From NCBI GenBank assembly GCA_029262095.1, contig JAJDAB010000495.1:1-9169 (forward strand): a stretch of DNA of 9,169 nucleotides. The letters are read 5' to 3'. Positions 1 through 6,485 of this stretch are shown here, piece after piece. The DNA is from Candidatus Hydrogenedentota bacterium (GTDB lineage Bacteria > Hydrogenedentota > Hydrogenedentia > Hydrogenedentales > SLHB01). Position numbers and translations under genes: made by a program. Every line of letters begins with the position of its first letter. Position 1 is the first letter of the stretch. Below the pieces are notes generated by a model that was given only the letters and a program-made list of their open reading frames with translations, made no database searches and was not told the DNA's origin.

Positions 1-336
1 GGCGACGGCGTCAACATCGCTTGCGATGAGTTCCTTGTACGAATCGATGCCGATGTAGTGGCGATCATTCGGAACGTCGAGTCGTTTGCCGGCGGCGTCG
101 AGGCGGTCGCGATAGTAATCGGCGAGGGCGACGACTTTCGAATTGGTGTGTTGCTGAAAGAAACCACCGAGCCAGGGGCCACGGCTCCCGGCTCCGATAA
201 TGCCGACTTGTAATGCGGAGTTGGCAGCGGTACCGAACGCAATCTGCGGTTTGACCAGAAGGACGCCGGCAGTTGCGGCGGACGCTGTCTTGACGAAATT
301 TCGCCGCCCGATGTTCGATTTTTTATCCACGGTCAT
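1..336 (-). CDS. Tat-exported Gfo/Idh/MocA-type oxidoreductase (N-terminal part, cut by window edge)
   Basis: Only the first 112 codons are present; the gene continues beyond base 1. The reading starts MTVDKKSNIGRRNFVKTASA. It has a twin-arginine motif (RRNFVK, residues 11-16) followed by an Ala-rich hydrophobic stretch ending near residue 35, which is a Tat signal for export of a folded, probably cofactor-loaded enzyme. From about residue 43 the text LQVGIIGAGSRGPWLGGFF is a first beta strand and glycine-rich loop (GxGxxG-like) of an NAD(P)-binding Rossmann fold. The following VVALADYYRDRLDAA is the second strand with an acidic residue, and then comes YIGIDSYKELIASDVDAVA, as usual in Gfo/Idh/MocA proteins. 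These typically oxidise or reduce sugars and related polyols; the substrate is unknown here. A strong Shine-Dalgarno GGGAGG (345-350, minus strand) lies 8 bases before the ATG. It is the third minus-strand gene in a row, 68 bases after the glycosyltransferase. Confidence 0.85.
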   Translation of the reverse strand, partial: MTVDKKSNIGRRNFVKTASAATAGVLLVKPQIAFGTAANSALQVGIIGAGSRGPWLGGFFQQHTNSKVVALADYYRDRLDAAGKRLDVPNDRHYIGIDSYKELIASDVDAVA

Positions 337-344
337 TGGTGATG

Positions 345-371
345 CCTCCCTGATACATGATCGAACGATCA
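345..371 (-). promoter_or_regulatory. Ribosome binding site and adjacent 14-base dyad before the oxidoreductase
   Basis: On the minus strand GGGAGG (345-350) sits 8 bases before the ATG at 336. Just upstream, 358-371 is the dyad TGATCGAACGATCA: 6-base arms with a 2-base centre. The dyad could be a small operator or chance; no -10/-35 pair was found in the 68-base gap. Confidence 0.4.
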
Positions 372-404
372 CCCTAACACCGGAACGATTGGCCCGCAAC
401 CGGC

Positions 405-2624
405 TCAGCGAATCACGTCGTACAATCGATACTGGTCTACGGGCGCATCACCGATCGCAAATGGTAGTGGACCGAACAAGCTGCTATAGAACCCGGCGCC
501 AGCAAACATGGTTTGATACGCGCCCTGCCGTGGTATCAGCACTTCGTGTGTGGGTGAGAGTTCACGACCCGGCAATAGGATATCGGCATCGGCGCGTTCC
601 GGCAGTGCAACACGATCGCCCGGGCGTACTTCGTCCGTGATCAACGTCTTTCCTCCATAGGTTCGGAGGTAATACTCGAGTCCCCAGCGACCATCAAACC
701 ACAGTGTTCCGCTATTCATATGCACCGTGGCAATCGCGCGCGCCATGGCACGTTCATACCGTGCATACGCGGTATCTCCACGCGCTATTAGCATGCTGAT
801 GGCGAGCGCACAACCCGTTGCCGCGATGATTCGCCACGAATTATTGCGGACGCAGGTAGCGCCTTGTGCCATTTCCAACTGGCGAACCATGAGAATTGCC
901 GCGGGAACCACGGCGGGCAACAGCGCGCGAACATTGACGGTCCAATTCGCTGCGACGCAGAATAGGATGGAACCACCTAACCACATCGCCAACAACAAGG
1001 AATCCGGTCCAGGATTTCGGAACAGGTCTGTCAACGCGATCGTAACGATTAGGAGGGAGAGTGCGGCAAATAGCGCACCGAGCCAAATGTTGGGAACAGT
1101 CAACTCTTCAACGGCCTCGATGCTTGGTCTTGCCAGAAACAGTAGGCCCGCGACCACTATCGTAGTGATGAGTATACCTAGGCTCAGTAGCGCCGCTGTC
1201 TTTCCGCGAGCACAGGTCATTCCGATGATCGCGATGGTGCCCAGGCTGCCACCAATGAACATGAGCCCGGCGAGCCAACTTGGCGCGAGGCCTTCGGGTA
1301 ACAATTGCTGCACGTTGCGCACGTATTCGCTCGCACCAAGCAACAGTCCGCGATCATAGAAATCACGTGTCCACATTTCATAGGCAGTCAGTATGACGAC
1401 CGGAATGATTAAGTAGAGTTGGCGCGCGCGGAGCCCGCCACTCTGCACAACGGAGTAGACGAACAACAGTGGAATCATGGTCATACCGAAATATTTCGTG
1501 AGTGCCGCGATAGCGATCAGCAGGGCGGCGACGACTAAGTATCCGTGACGCGACCGGTCGTACCCCGTCAGCCAGCAGTGGGCTGCCCAGACGTAGAACG
1601 CGATCATGGGGATATCGCACATGACGGTCGTTGCCGAGACGAAGAATCCGGGTGCGGAGAGCATGGCCAAAGCGGCGGCCCAGGCGTTGACACAAAAGCG
1701 TTGGGCAAACACATAGGTTCCGAGCACCGCGGCCAGGGTGAACGCCAACGACACAACATGCATCGGCCATTCGTTCCAACTTGTGGCGATGGCGACGGCT
1801 GCAAGAACGTAACTGAAGAGCGGCGGATTCTGCATCTCCATGTGCATCGGAACTAGCATTCCGTTCATATGCAGATTGAATCCGTAGAAGTCGATAGGTG
1901 TCTTGACGATCTGTTGCGCGGTCCAAAGATAGGCAGGGTCATCGATGTGAAAAGGTTTGTTCGCGAACGGCAACAATACGACGATGGTGAACACCGCGAT
2001 GAGCCCCGATTCGCCAAACTGCATGTATCGGTTTGGCCGTGGCGCCTTCACATCAATTGGTTCGGGATGTACACGACCGTATCCAGTCCATAGGGCGTGA
2101 TGGAACAGCGCGATTACAACGCCCCATACCAACGCCCCCGCAACCGATACTAGGCCAAAGGGCAGGGCAACAATCGGCAACATTGGCCACGTGCTGGCGA
2201 GGATCAATCGAATAGGTCGTGCGAATCCGGGAAGCGCAATCGCGACGATGGGGTCACGGTTGGGAGTCGCGATCGAATTCCCGCAAATGGCGAAGACGAG
2301 AACCGCAAACACGATGGCCGCGAGAATGATGTCGCCACTTCGGAAAGGGCCGTAGTGAGAGTTGTACATTGCGCTTGGCATTGCCGCGAGACCCATCCGG
2401 GAAAGGTACGTGGCAACAACCGACACGGCAATCGTCACGCAAACGCCGGTGAGTAGGACGACGAGCCTGCGATTTCCTAAGACGATGAGCGGCAGACATA
2501 AGAGCGCTTCCGCCGTGTGCGCTTGCGTGAACAACAAACACGCAGGCACGACCGCTAATGCAGCTAATCGAATTAGAACCGCGCCGTATACGGAACCGCT
2601 TTCACCGCTCGAATTCAAGACCAC
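405..2624 (-). CDS. Polytopic glycosyltransferase, GT39/PMT/ArnT-like
   Basis: A 739-residue membrane protein with about twenty hydrophobic segments, probably a GT-C fold enzyme moving a sugar from a polyprenyl-phosphate carrier onto a periplasmic acceptor. The core begins near residue 206. A hydrophobic helix is followed by HIDDPAYLWTAQQI (226-239), whose acidic pair D228/D229 sits where the catalytic acidic residue of the first outer loop lies in this superfamily. Next come MQNPPLFSYVL (264-274), CDIPMIAFY (336-344, like the second-loop T/C-D-x-P motif of PMT relatives), LTKYFG (375-380) and RALLPAVVPAAI (566-577). The last 100 residues look soluble. The first 200 residues add about six extra membrane segments, which is longer than usual. 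The start is GTG with only a weak GGGG upstream. TATACT (2650-2655, minus strand) could be a -10 box, but no convincing -35 matches it. It lies 59 bases after the hydrolase gene. Donor and acceptor are unknown; the family call is firm, the specificity is not. Confidence 0.8.
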   Translation of the reverse strand: MVLNSSGESGSVYGAVLIRLAALAVVPACLLFTQAHTAEALLCLPLIVLGNRRLVVLLTGVCVTIAVSVVATYLSRMGLAAMPSAMYNSHYGPFRSGDIILAAIVFAVLVFAICGNSIATPNRDPIVAIALPGFARPIRLILASTWPMLPIVALPFGLVSVAGALVWGVVIALFHHALWTGYGRVHPEPIDVKAPRPNRYMQFGESGLIAVFTIVVLLPFANKPFHIDDPAYLWTAQQIVKTPIDFYGFNLHMNGMLVPMHMEMQNPPLFSYVLAAVAIATSWNEWPMHVVSLAFTLAAVLGTYVFAQRFCVNAWAAALAMLSAPGFFVSATTVMCDIPMIAFYVWAAHCWLTGYDRSRHGYLVVAALLIAIAALTKYFGMTMIPLLFVYSVVQSGGLRARQLYLIIPVVILTAYEMWTRDFYDRGLLLGASEYVRNVQQLLPEGLAPSWLAGLMFIGGSLGTIAIIGMTCARGKTAALLSLGILITTIVVAGLLFLARPSIEAVEELTVPNIWLGALFAALSLLIVTIALTDLFRNPGPDSLLLAMWLGGSILFCVAANWTVNVRALLPAVVPAAILMVRQLEMAQGATCVRNNSWRIIAATGCALAISMLIARGDTAYARYERAMARAIATVHMNSGTLWFDGRWGLEYYLRTYGGKTLITDEVRPGDRVALPERADADILLPGRELSPTHEVLIPRQGAYQTMFAGAGFYSSLFGPLPFAIGDAPVDQYRLYDVIR

Positions 2625-2683
2625 CCCCGAATGGAACCCCGATCAATTGAGTATACACGCTGCGCGGCGCTACATTCCCGGTC

Positions 2684-3154
2684 TTACTTCTCCGCTGCCT
2701 CACAGATTGCGAGATATTGCGCGTTCAATGACGCTTCATCTACTAAGCGATGATCGCTTCCGATCGGTCGCAGTGCCGATTCTCGGAGATCGCTCTTCCG
2801 GACCAGCTCAACACTGTCTTCAAATGGAATCACCTCGTCGTTTTTCGAGTGCAGAATTGTCGTATTGGGTTTCACGATGCGCGCCTCGCCCCAATGACGC
2901 CATGCCGGACACACCAACACGAGCGGCACTAATCCCGTGTCGATGTTCATCGCTACCGCTCCGCCACGGCTAGACCCAACAACGACTTCCGGCTGACCTG
3001 TATTGAATGCGTCTTGCGCAGCAACGACGGCCGCTTCGAAATCATCGTTCGAGAGTTGCGGATTCAGCACTTCAAGGCCCCGGCTGAGCAGATACGTCGG
3101 TTTGAATCCCCCCGGCTGTGCGCCGAAACCGTGCAAGAATAAAATCTTCAACAC
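2684..3154 (-). CDS. Small alpha/beta-fold serine hydrolase (YqiA/RBBP9-like esterase)
   Basis: A 156-residue protein, the short size typical of minimal alpha/beta hydrolases. It opens with a beta strand and an HGF oxyanion-type loop (LKILFLHGFGAQPGG). The nucleophile elbow is GSSRGG (60-65), putting the catalytic serine at S62. The acid is probably D106 in LHSKNDEVIP (101-110) and the histidine H135 in GSDHRL. The order and spacing fit a complete Ser-Asp-His triad and match the YqiA/YcfP/RBBP9 type of small esterase. No signal peptide is seen, so it is probably cytoplasmic; the substrate is unknown. The start is GTG with a good Shine-Dalgarno (GGAAGGAG, 3159-3166 on the minus strand) 4 bases before it. 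It diverges from the UPF0178 gene across 61 bases and is the first gene of the minus-strand series. Confidence 0.8.
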   Translation of the reverse strand: MLKILFLHGFGAQPGGFKPTYLLSRGLEVLNPQLSNDDFEAAVVAAQDAFNTGQPEVVVGSSRGGAVAMNIDTGLVPLVLVCPAWRHWGEARIVKPNTTILHSKNDEVIPFEDSVELVRKSDLRESALRPIGSDHRLVDEASLNAQYLAICEAAEK

Positions 3155-3215
3155 AACACTCCTTCCGTTGAAGCGGTTACAATAGCATTGCGATTCATAG
3201 AAAAGGGATGAAACA

Positions 3216-3668
3216 TTGACGACTATTTATATTGATGCAGACGGGTGTCCGGTGAAAGACGAAGTGTACCGAGTCGCGGCGCGATGCGGAGTGCATGTGA
3301 CGCTCGTCGCGAATTCGTGGATGCTTACACCGGAACGAGACGACATCGAGCTGGTGGTTGTGGGCCAGGGATTCGATGAGGCGGATGACTGGATCGTCGA
3401 TCACGTGGGCCAAGGCGATATCGTAATCGCCGCGGATATCCCCTTGGCCGCGCGGTGTTTGAAAAACGGGGCGCGTGTTATCGGCCCGAAAGGACGGGTG
3501 TTTACGGATGCGACCATTGGCGATGCGCTGGCGAAACGCGAAATCCTGTCAAGTATGCGCGAGCACGGTGAAATGACCGGCGGACCCGCACCGTTTCAGC
3601 CGAAGGATCGCTCGCGGTTCCTGCAAAAGCTCGATGAAGCGGTCCGTGCAAGCTTGGCGGAGGAGTGA
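3216..3668 (+). CDS. UPF0178 / DUF188 family protein (YaiI/YqxD-like)
   Basis: A 150-residue protein of the widespread YaiI/YqxD family, whose molecular role is not settled; the fold is related to PIN/NYN-type nuclease domains. The hallmark N-terminus IYIDADGCPVKDEVYRVA (D7, D9, C11, P12) is present, then VTLVANSWM, GDIVIAADIPLAARCL, an ARVIGPKGRVFTDATIGDAL segment and MTGGPAPFQPKDRSRFLQKLD near the end. All family blocks are there in order and the length is normal, so it is intact. The start is TTG: homologues begin two or three residues before the DAD motif, and the frame is closed by a TAG at 3198-3200 with no ATG or GTG between. AAAAGGGATG upstream serves as Shine-Dalgarno, with GGG 8 bases before TTG. 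TACAAT at 3178-3183 could be a -10 box but lacks a clear -35. The next gene follows after 48 bases. Confidence 0.9.
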   Translation: MTTIYIDADGCPVKDEVYRVAARCGVHVTLVANSWMLTPERDDIELVVVGQGFDEADDWIVDHVGQGDIVIAADIPLAARCLKNGARVIGPKGRVFTDATIGDALAKREILSSMREHGEMTGGPAPFQPKDRSRFLQKLDEAVRASLAEE

Positions 3669-3716
3669 TAGCATACGATTTAACCTACGTCGCATGAACC
3701 TCCAGGAGTCCGTGGA

Positions 3717-4661
3717 ATGAAATCCTTTCCTATCATCGCCCTTATAGTAATCGTCCTGGCGGGCGGTGGATATTTTCTAGTCACATCGATGAGTGAGGAT
3801 TCGACACCCGTAGAAGTCGCCTCGGTAGACATTACTGAACTTCAGCAGGGCCTCGACGAAACCAGGGCGGATCGCGCTCGACTTGAGACCGAGCTGTCGG
3901 AAGCGCAGGCACGAATCGAACAACTCGAAGCGGATGCGGCAATGGCGGATGCGCAAGCTGAGGAATCGAGTGTTGCCGCCGAAGAGCCGATGGATGCTGA
4001 CTCGGAGGAAAAGGAAGATGCTGACGAATTATCGCTGAACGATATTCGGGCGAAGCTGCATGACAACGCTGGCGCACGGGTGCAGCTCAAAGCGCTTTCG
4101 GAATTGATGTACGCAGACTTTTTGAACGGCGTCGAATTGGACGCCGCCACAAAGGCGGAAGTTCGCGACTTACTCGCTGAGAGCTATATGGAGACCATGG
4201 CGTTGACGCGCTACGGATTGCAAAATGACGACACGACGTGGAGTGATGTGCGCGCATGGACACTCGACGAGCGATCGATTCTGGATGAAGAGCTCCGCGG
4301 TCGATTGGATGGCGATAGCTATGAGACATGGAGTGAGTATGCGGCGGACATCGATGCGCGGCAGTTGGACGGTACGCTCCGCAACCAAATCCGCGCATTA
4401 GCAAGCGGGTTGACCGCGGACAATTTCGAAACGGTGATGAGTGTGGCCGTGAACGAGTTTCGCGCGGAACAAATCGCGCTGGAACAGTCGAACGAACTCT
4501 TCACGTTGGAGGAAAACGTGAATTACCAACTCCGCGCCATGGACGCCATGCGAGCACAACTGCAAGGTGCGCTATCGGAAGACCAATTCGCCGAACTGCA
4601 GAATTTTCTGACGTTCGGCGAAAACGCGTTGAACGCGCAATTGGCGCAGGCGCAGCGGTAG
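3717..4661 (+). CDS. Membrane-anchored coiled-coil protein of unknown function
   Basis: A 314-residue protein I do not recognise. Residues 4-23 (FPIIALIVIVLAGGGYFLVT) form a single N-terminal membrane anchor after one lysine. There is no lipobox cysteine and no clear cleavage site, so the body is probably held in the periplasm. Residues 36-80 show heptad-like runs (LQQGLDETRADRARLETEL and AQARIEQLEAD), predicting a coiled coil. Residues 82-105 are a very acidic, Ala/Glu/Asp-rich linker. The rest (106-314) looks all-helical and acidic, ending in repeated Gln/Ala/Leu text (NALNAQLAQAQR). No cysteine is visible after the anchor and no enzyme motif is seen. The ATG is supported by AGGAG (3704-3708) 8 bases upstream. 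It is the last gene before a convergent intergenic region. It could be a periplasmic scaffold or envelope stress sensor, but that is only a guess. Confidence 0.75.
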   Translation: MKSFPIIALIVIVLAGGGYFLVTSMSEDSTPVEVASVDITELQQGLDETRADRARLETELSEAQARIEQLEADAAMADAQAEESSVAAEEPMDADSEEKEDADELSLNDIRAKLHDNAGARVQLKALSELMYADFLNGVELDAATKAEVRDLLAESYMETMALTRYGLQNDDTTWSDVRAWTLDERSILDEELRGRLDGDSYETWSEYAADIDARQLDGTLRNQIRALASGLTADNFETVMSVAVNEFRAEQIALEQSNELFTLEENVNYQLRAMDAMRAQLQGALSEDQFAELQNFLTFGENALNAQLAQAQR

Positions 4662-4714
4662 TTGGCCATCAATCCTGCAATTTAACTCAGGGCCACTTGT
4701 CGCAATTCGATTAG

Positions 4715-4794
4715 GTTCGTAGTTCCGCCTTCAGGCGGCAGAATCACGGCAACTCCTTCGTTGCGGGAGACCGCCTGAAGGCGGAACTACGAAC
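4715..4794. repeat. REP-like palindromic element: perfect 24-base inverted repeat with structured centre
   Basis: Bases 4715-4738 and 4771-4794 are perfect reverse complements (24 of 24), separated by 32 bases. Each arm itself contains a smaller dyad, CCGCCT-TC-AGGCGG on the left and CCGCCT-GA-AGGCGG on the right, so each arm can fold alone or pair with the other. The centre holds a further short hairpin, GCAAC (4749-4753) and GTTGC (4760-4764) around TCCTTC. The element lies between the ends of two convergent genes, where REP/BIME-type extragenic palindromes and small non-autonomous elements often sit. It could also act as a bidirectional transcription stop, but no T-run follows either arm, so a classical intrinsic terminator is less likely. 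No other copy was noticed in the window. Confidence 0.85.
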
Positions 4795-4814
4795 TCACTC
4801 ATAGTGGTGGATTC

Positions 4815-6140
4815 TTACGCCGACACGCCCTGCGCCAATTCGCGCAAATAGTCCCAGGTAAAAATCCCGGAGGAGTGGCCGTCGCTCCAGGCGATGCCTA
4901 TGGCGTAGTTGCCGAGGGGGGTGATGGCTTCGGCTTGGATGGTTTCGGGGATGGATTCTTTATCGAGGATTTGTTGGCCGGTGAATTCGTGTACGCAGGA
5001 CGCACATTGGCAGGCGGCGCGGACTTCGCGGTTGGCGAGGGTGTCGGCCTCTCCCTCGGGCCATTTGATGTTGATGACGCCTTCGCCTTTGGTGACTTCG
5101 GGTCGGCTGCCTGTTGTAACACGGGCTTTACCCACGGCGCGGTGGAGTTTGTCCACCAGCTCGCGTATTTCTGGAACGTTTGCACCCGCTTCAGCGGCTT
5201 CGAGGTTGGAGAGGCCGGGCATGATCGGTAGTTGCGCGAGTGTTTCGATGCCGAATCGTTTCTTCAAGTCGTGCGCGCCTTCGCCGAAGATGTGGTGGCG
5301 TTTGTTGCAGCCATCGCATTCGAAGTAACTCATATTTTCTACTAGGCCGAGTACGGGCACGTCGACTTTCTCGAACATGAGGATGCCGCGAGCGACGTCG
5401 ACGAGGGACAAGGCTTGCGGCGTCGTAACGATAACGGCGCCATCGAATTCGGCTTGCTGCACTAACGTAAGTTGGATGTCGCCGGTACCGGGCGGGAAAT
5501 CGATGATGAGGTAATCGAGTTCGCCCCATGCGGTTTGTTTGAGGATTTGTTGGGTGTAACTGGACACGATCGGTCCGCGAACTACGGCGGGGCCATCGCC
5601 GAGTACGAAGCCGAGCGACATGACTTGAATGCCATCGATTTCGATCGGTTTGATCTCGTCGCCCTTCATATAGACTTGCGGATTCCGGCAGCCGAACAGT
5701 GTCGGCACAGACGGACCGTACACATCTGCGTCCATCAAGCCGACTTTGAAGCCGTCGCGCTGAAGCTGACGAACGATGTGCGCGGCGACAGTCGATTTGC
5801 CGACGCCGCCTTTGCAGGATGACACGGCAATAATCGCGCCGACTTTGGACAGATTGTTCGGGCCGGCGTCAGGGTTCGCTTTCCGCTCCATGGCGCCCAT
5901 GGTCACGTTGACATCGGTGACTCCAGGCAATTTGAGGACGACTTCTTTGGCCTTGGCCTCAAACTCGGCCTTGACCGGGCACGCCGGCGTGGTTAATTCC
6001 ACGGTGAACGATACGTTACCGCCGTCGATGACGAGATTCTTGACGAACCCGAGGGAGACGATATCTTTGCCCAGATCAGGGTCAATGATGACCCGGAGCG
6101 CATCGAGGACGGCTACTTCATTTGGAGCATTATTAGACAT
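4815..6140 (-). CDS. mrp: Mrp/ApbC-family Fe-S cluster carrier ATPase with MIP18 and DUF971 domains (HCF101-like)
   Basis: A 441-residue cytoplasmic P-loop ATPase that, by family, binds a 4Fe-4S cluster and delivers it to apo-proteins. There are three domains. A MIP18/DUF59 domain lies at 5-85 (IDPDLGKDIVSLGFV, then TTPACP with C54). The Mrp/NBP35 NTPase spans about 100-340, with the deviant Walker A CKGGVGKST (109-117), MDADVYGPS (136-144), DFPPGTGD (214-221) and the cluster-binding pair C275/C278 in ECDGC. A DUF971 domain fills about 345-441, with WPEGE, a CQCASC cluster (C377, C379, C382) and GIAWSDGHSSGIFTWDYLREL near the end. This order is that of plant HCF101, while many bacterial Mrp proteins stop before DUF971. 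An in-frame ATG exists 25 codons earlier at 6215, but the start at 6140 fits the family and has AAGGA (6151-6155) 10 bases before it. It diverges from the redox operon. Confidence 0.92.
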   Translation of the reverse strand: MSNNAPNEVAVLDALRVIIDPDLGKDIVSLGFVKNLVIDGGNVSFTVELTTPACPVKAEFEAKAKEVVLKLPGVTDVNVTMGAMERKANPDAGPNNLSKVGAIIAVSSCKGGVGKSTVAAHIVRQLQRDGFKVGLMDADVYGPSVPTLFGCRNPQVYMKGDEIKPIEIDGIQVMSLGFVLGDGPAVVRGPIVSSYTQQILKQTAWGELDYLIIDFPPGTGDIQLTLVQQAEFDGAVIVTTPQALSLVDVARGILMFEKVDVPVLGLVENMSYFECDGCNKRHHIFGEGAHDLKKRFGIETLAQLPIMPGLSNLEAAEAGANVPEIRELVDKLHRAVGKARVTTGSRPEVTKGEGVINIKWPEGEADTLANREVRAACQCASCVHEFTGQQILDKESIPETIQAEAITPLGNYAIGIAWSDGHSSGIFTWDYLRELAQGVSA

Positions 6141-6344
6141 TCGAAAGTTTTCCTTACCGGAGTGGGAACCACGGAGCGGGCCAGTCCATTCCTGACCGCT
6201 ATTCTCGATTAGCATGTGTAACTGTAAGTAACTCGGCAGTCACTACGCTTAGCGGATACCATAACACAATGTGCCGCATGCGTTTGCGAGGCAAGGCCGG
6301 TGTCTTTAGTCCACCGCCACAGTGATCGAATTCGGTTCGTGGGC

Positions 6345-6373
6345 TTGATTGGCCCGGGTTGCAACTCTATGAT
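6345..6373 (+). promoter_or_regulatory. Sigma70-type promoter of the DUF6599-DUF362-NapH-like operon
   Basis: TTGATT (6345-6350) and TATGAT (6368-6373) match the -35 and -10 consensus at 4 of 6 and 5 of 6 positions with the ideal 17-base spacer. Transcription would begin near 6380 and leave a leader of about 105 bases before the ATG at 6486. The spacer contains the palindrome GTTGCAAC, which could be an operator. It is the best promoter-like pair found in the window, but it was found by eye only. Confidence 0.55.
6355..6365 (+). repeat. CGGGTTGCAAC direct repeat, copy 1 (in promoter spacer)
   Basis: The 11-base word CGGGTTGCAAC occurs here and again, identically, at 6450-6460. It ends in the perfect dyad GTTGCAAC. 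This copy lies between the -35 and -10 boxes, where a bound repressor would block RNA polymerase. The operator role is an inference. Confidence 0.4.
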
Positions 6374-6449
6374 AATTGGCGGCTTGGGCAGTGTAGTGTC
6401 CGGCGGAATAATCCGGTTAGGCTAAGACGTTTAAGTTATTGAGTTTGTG

Positions 6450-6460
6450 CGGGTTGCAAC
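6450..6460 (+). repeat. CGGGTTGCAAC direct repeat, copy 2 (in leader)
   Basis: This second identical copy lies 95 bases downstream of the first, in the untranslated leader of the operon. A spacing of about nine helical turns would suit looping between two bound proteins, but chance recurrence is not excluded. Confidence 0.35.
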
Positions 6461-6485
6461 AAGTGACGCGCGGGGTGCATTTGGC

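Larger units (their letters stand above)
6141..6485. other. Divergent intergenic control region (345 bases)
   Basis: This stretch separates the Mrp gene (leftward) from the redox operon (rightward). It contains the rightward promoter at 6345-6373 and two copies of an 11-base repeat, each annotated separately. Leftward, only weak -10/-35 combinations were seen, for example GCTAAT on the minus strand near 6210 without a fitting -35. No RNA gene, conserved small ORF or riboswitch-like fold was recognised. Short extensions of both flanking reading frames enter the region (to 6215 on the left, to 6447 on the right); both are judged non-coding from poor ribosome sites and family starts. Confidence 0.6.

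Noticed and set aside
727..1359. Plus-strand open frame of 210 codons
   Set aside because: It is antisense to the glycosyltransferase gene, whose motifs and membrane segments are clear in the minus frame; the plus translation is low-complexity Ala/Ser/Arg/Pro text.
1378..1926. Minus-strand open frame of 182 codons
   Set aside because: It is a second frame of the glycosyltransferase gene; the protein is Arg-rich without motifs.
3155..3215. Paired divergent promoters between the hydrolase and UPF0178 genes
   Set aside because: TACAAT (3178-3183) is a fair -10 box, but no -35 at 16-18 bases fits on the plus strand, and the minus strand gives only weak hexamers.
4715..4794. Classical rho-independent terminator
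   Set aside because: The stem is strong, but neither side is followed by a T-run and the centre is 32 bases long; a REP-like element fits better, though it may still stop transcription.
5472..6195. Plus-strand frames of 116 and 139 codons inside the Mrp gene
   Set aside because: Both are antisense to Walker A and other conserved Mrp segments, with no recognisable product.
6141..6215. 25-residue N-terminal extension of the Mrp protein
   Set aside because: Family members start near the MSNN-type position, the ATG at 6140 has its own AAGGA, and the extension text is not conserved-looking.
6447..6485. GTG start 13 codons before the DUF6599-like ATG
   Set aside because: It has no Shine-Dalgarno, while ATG 6486 has GGGGTG at good spacing and begins the expected basic N-terminus.
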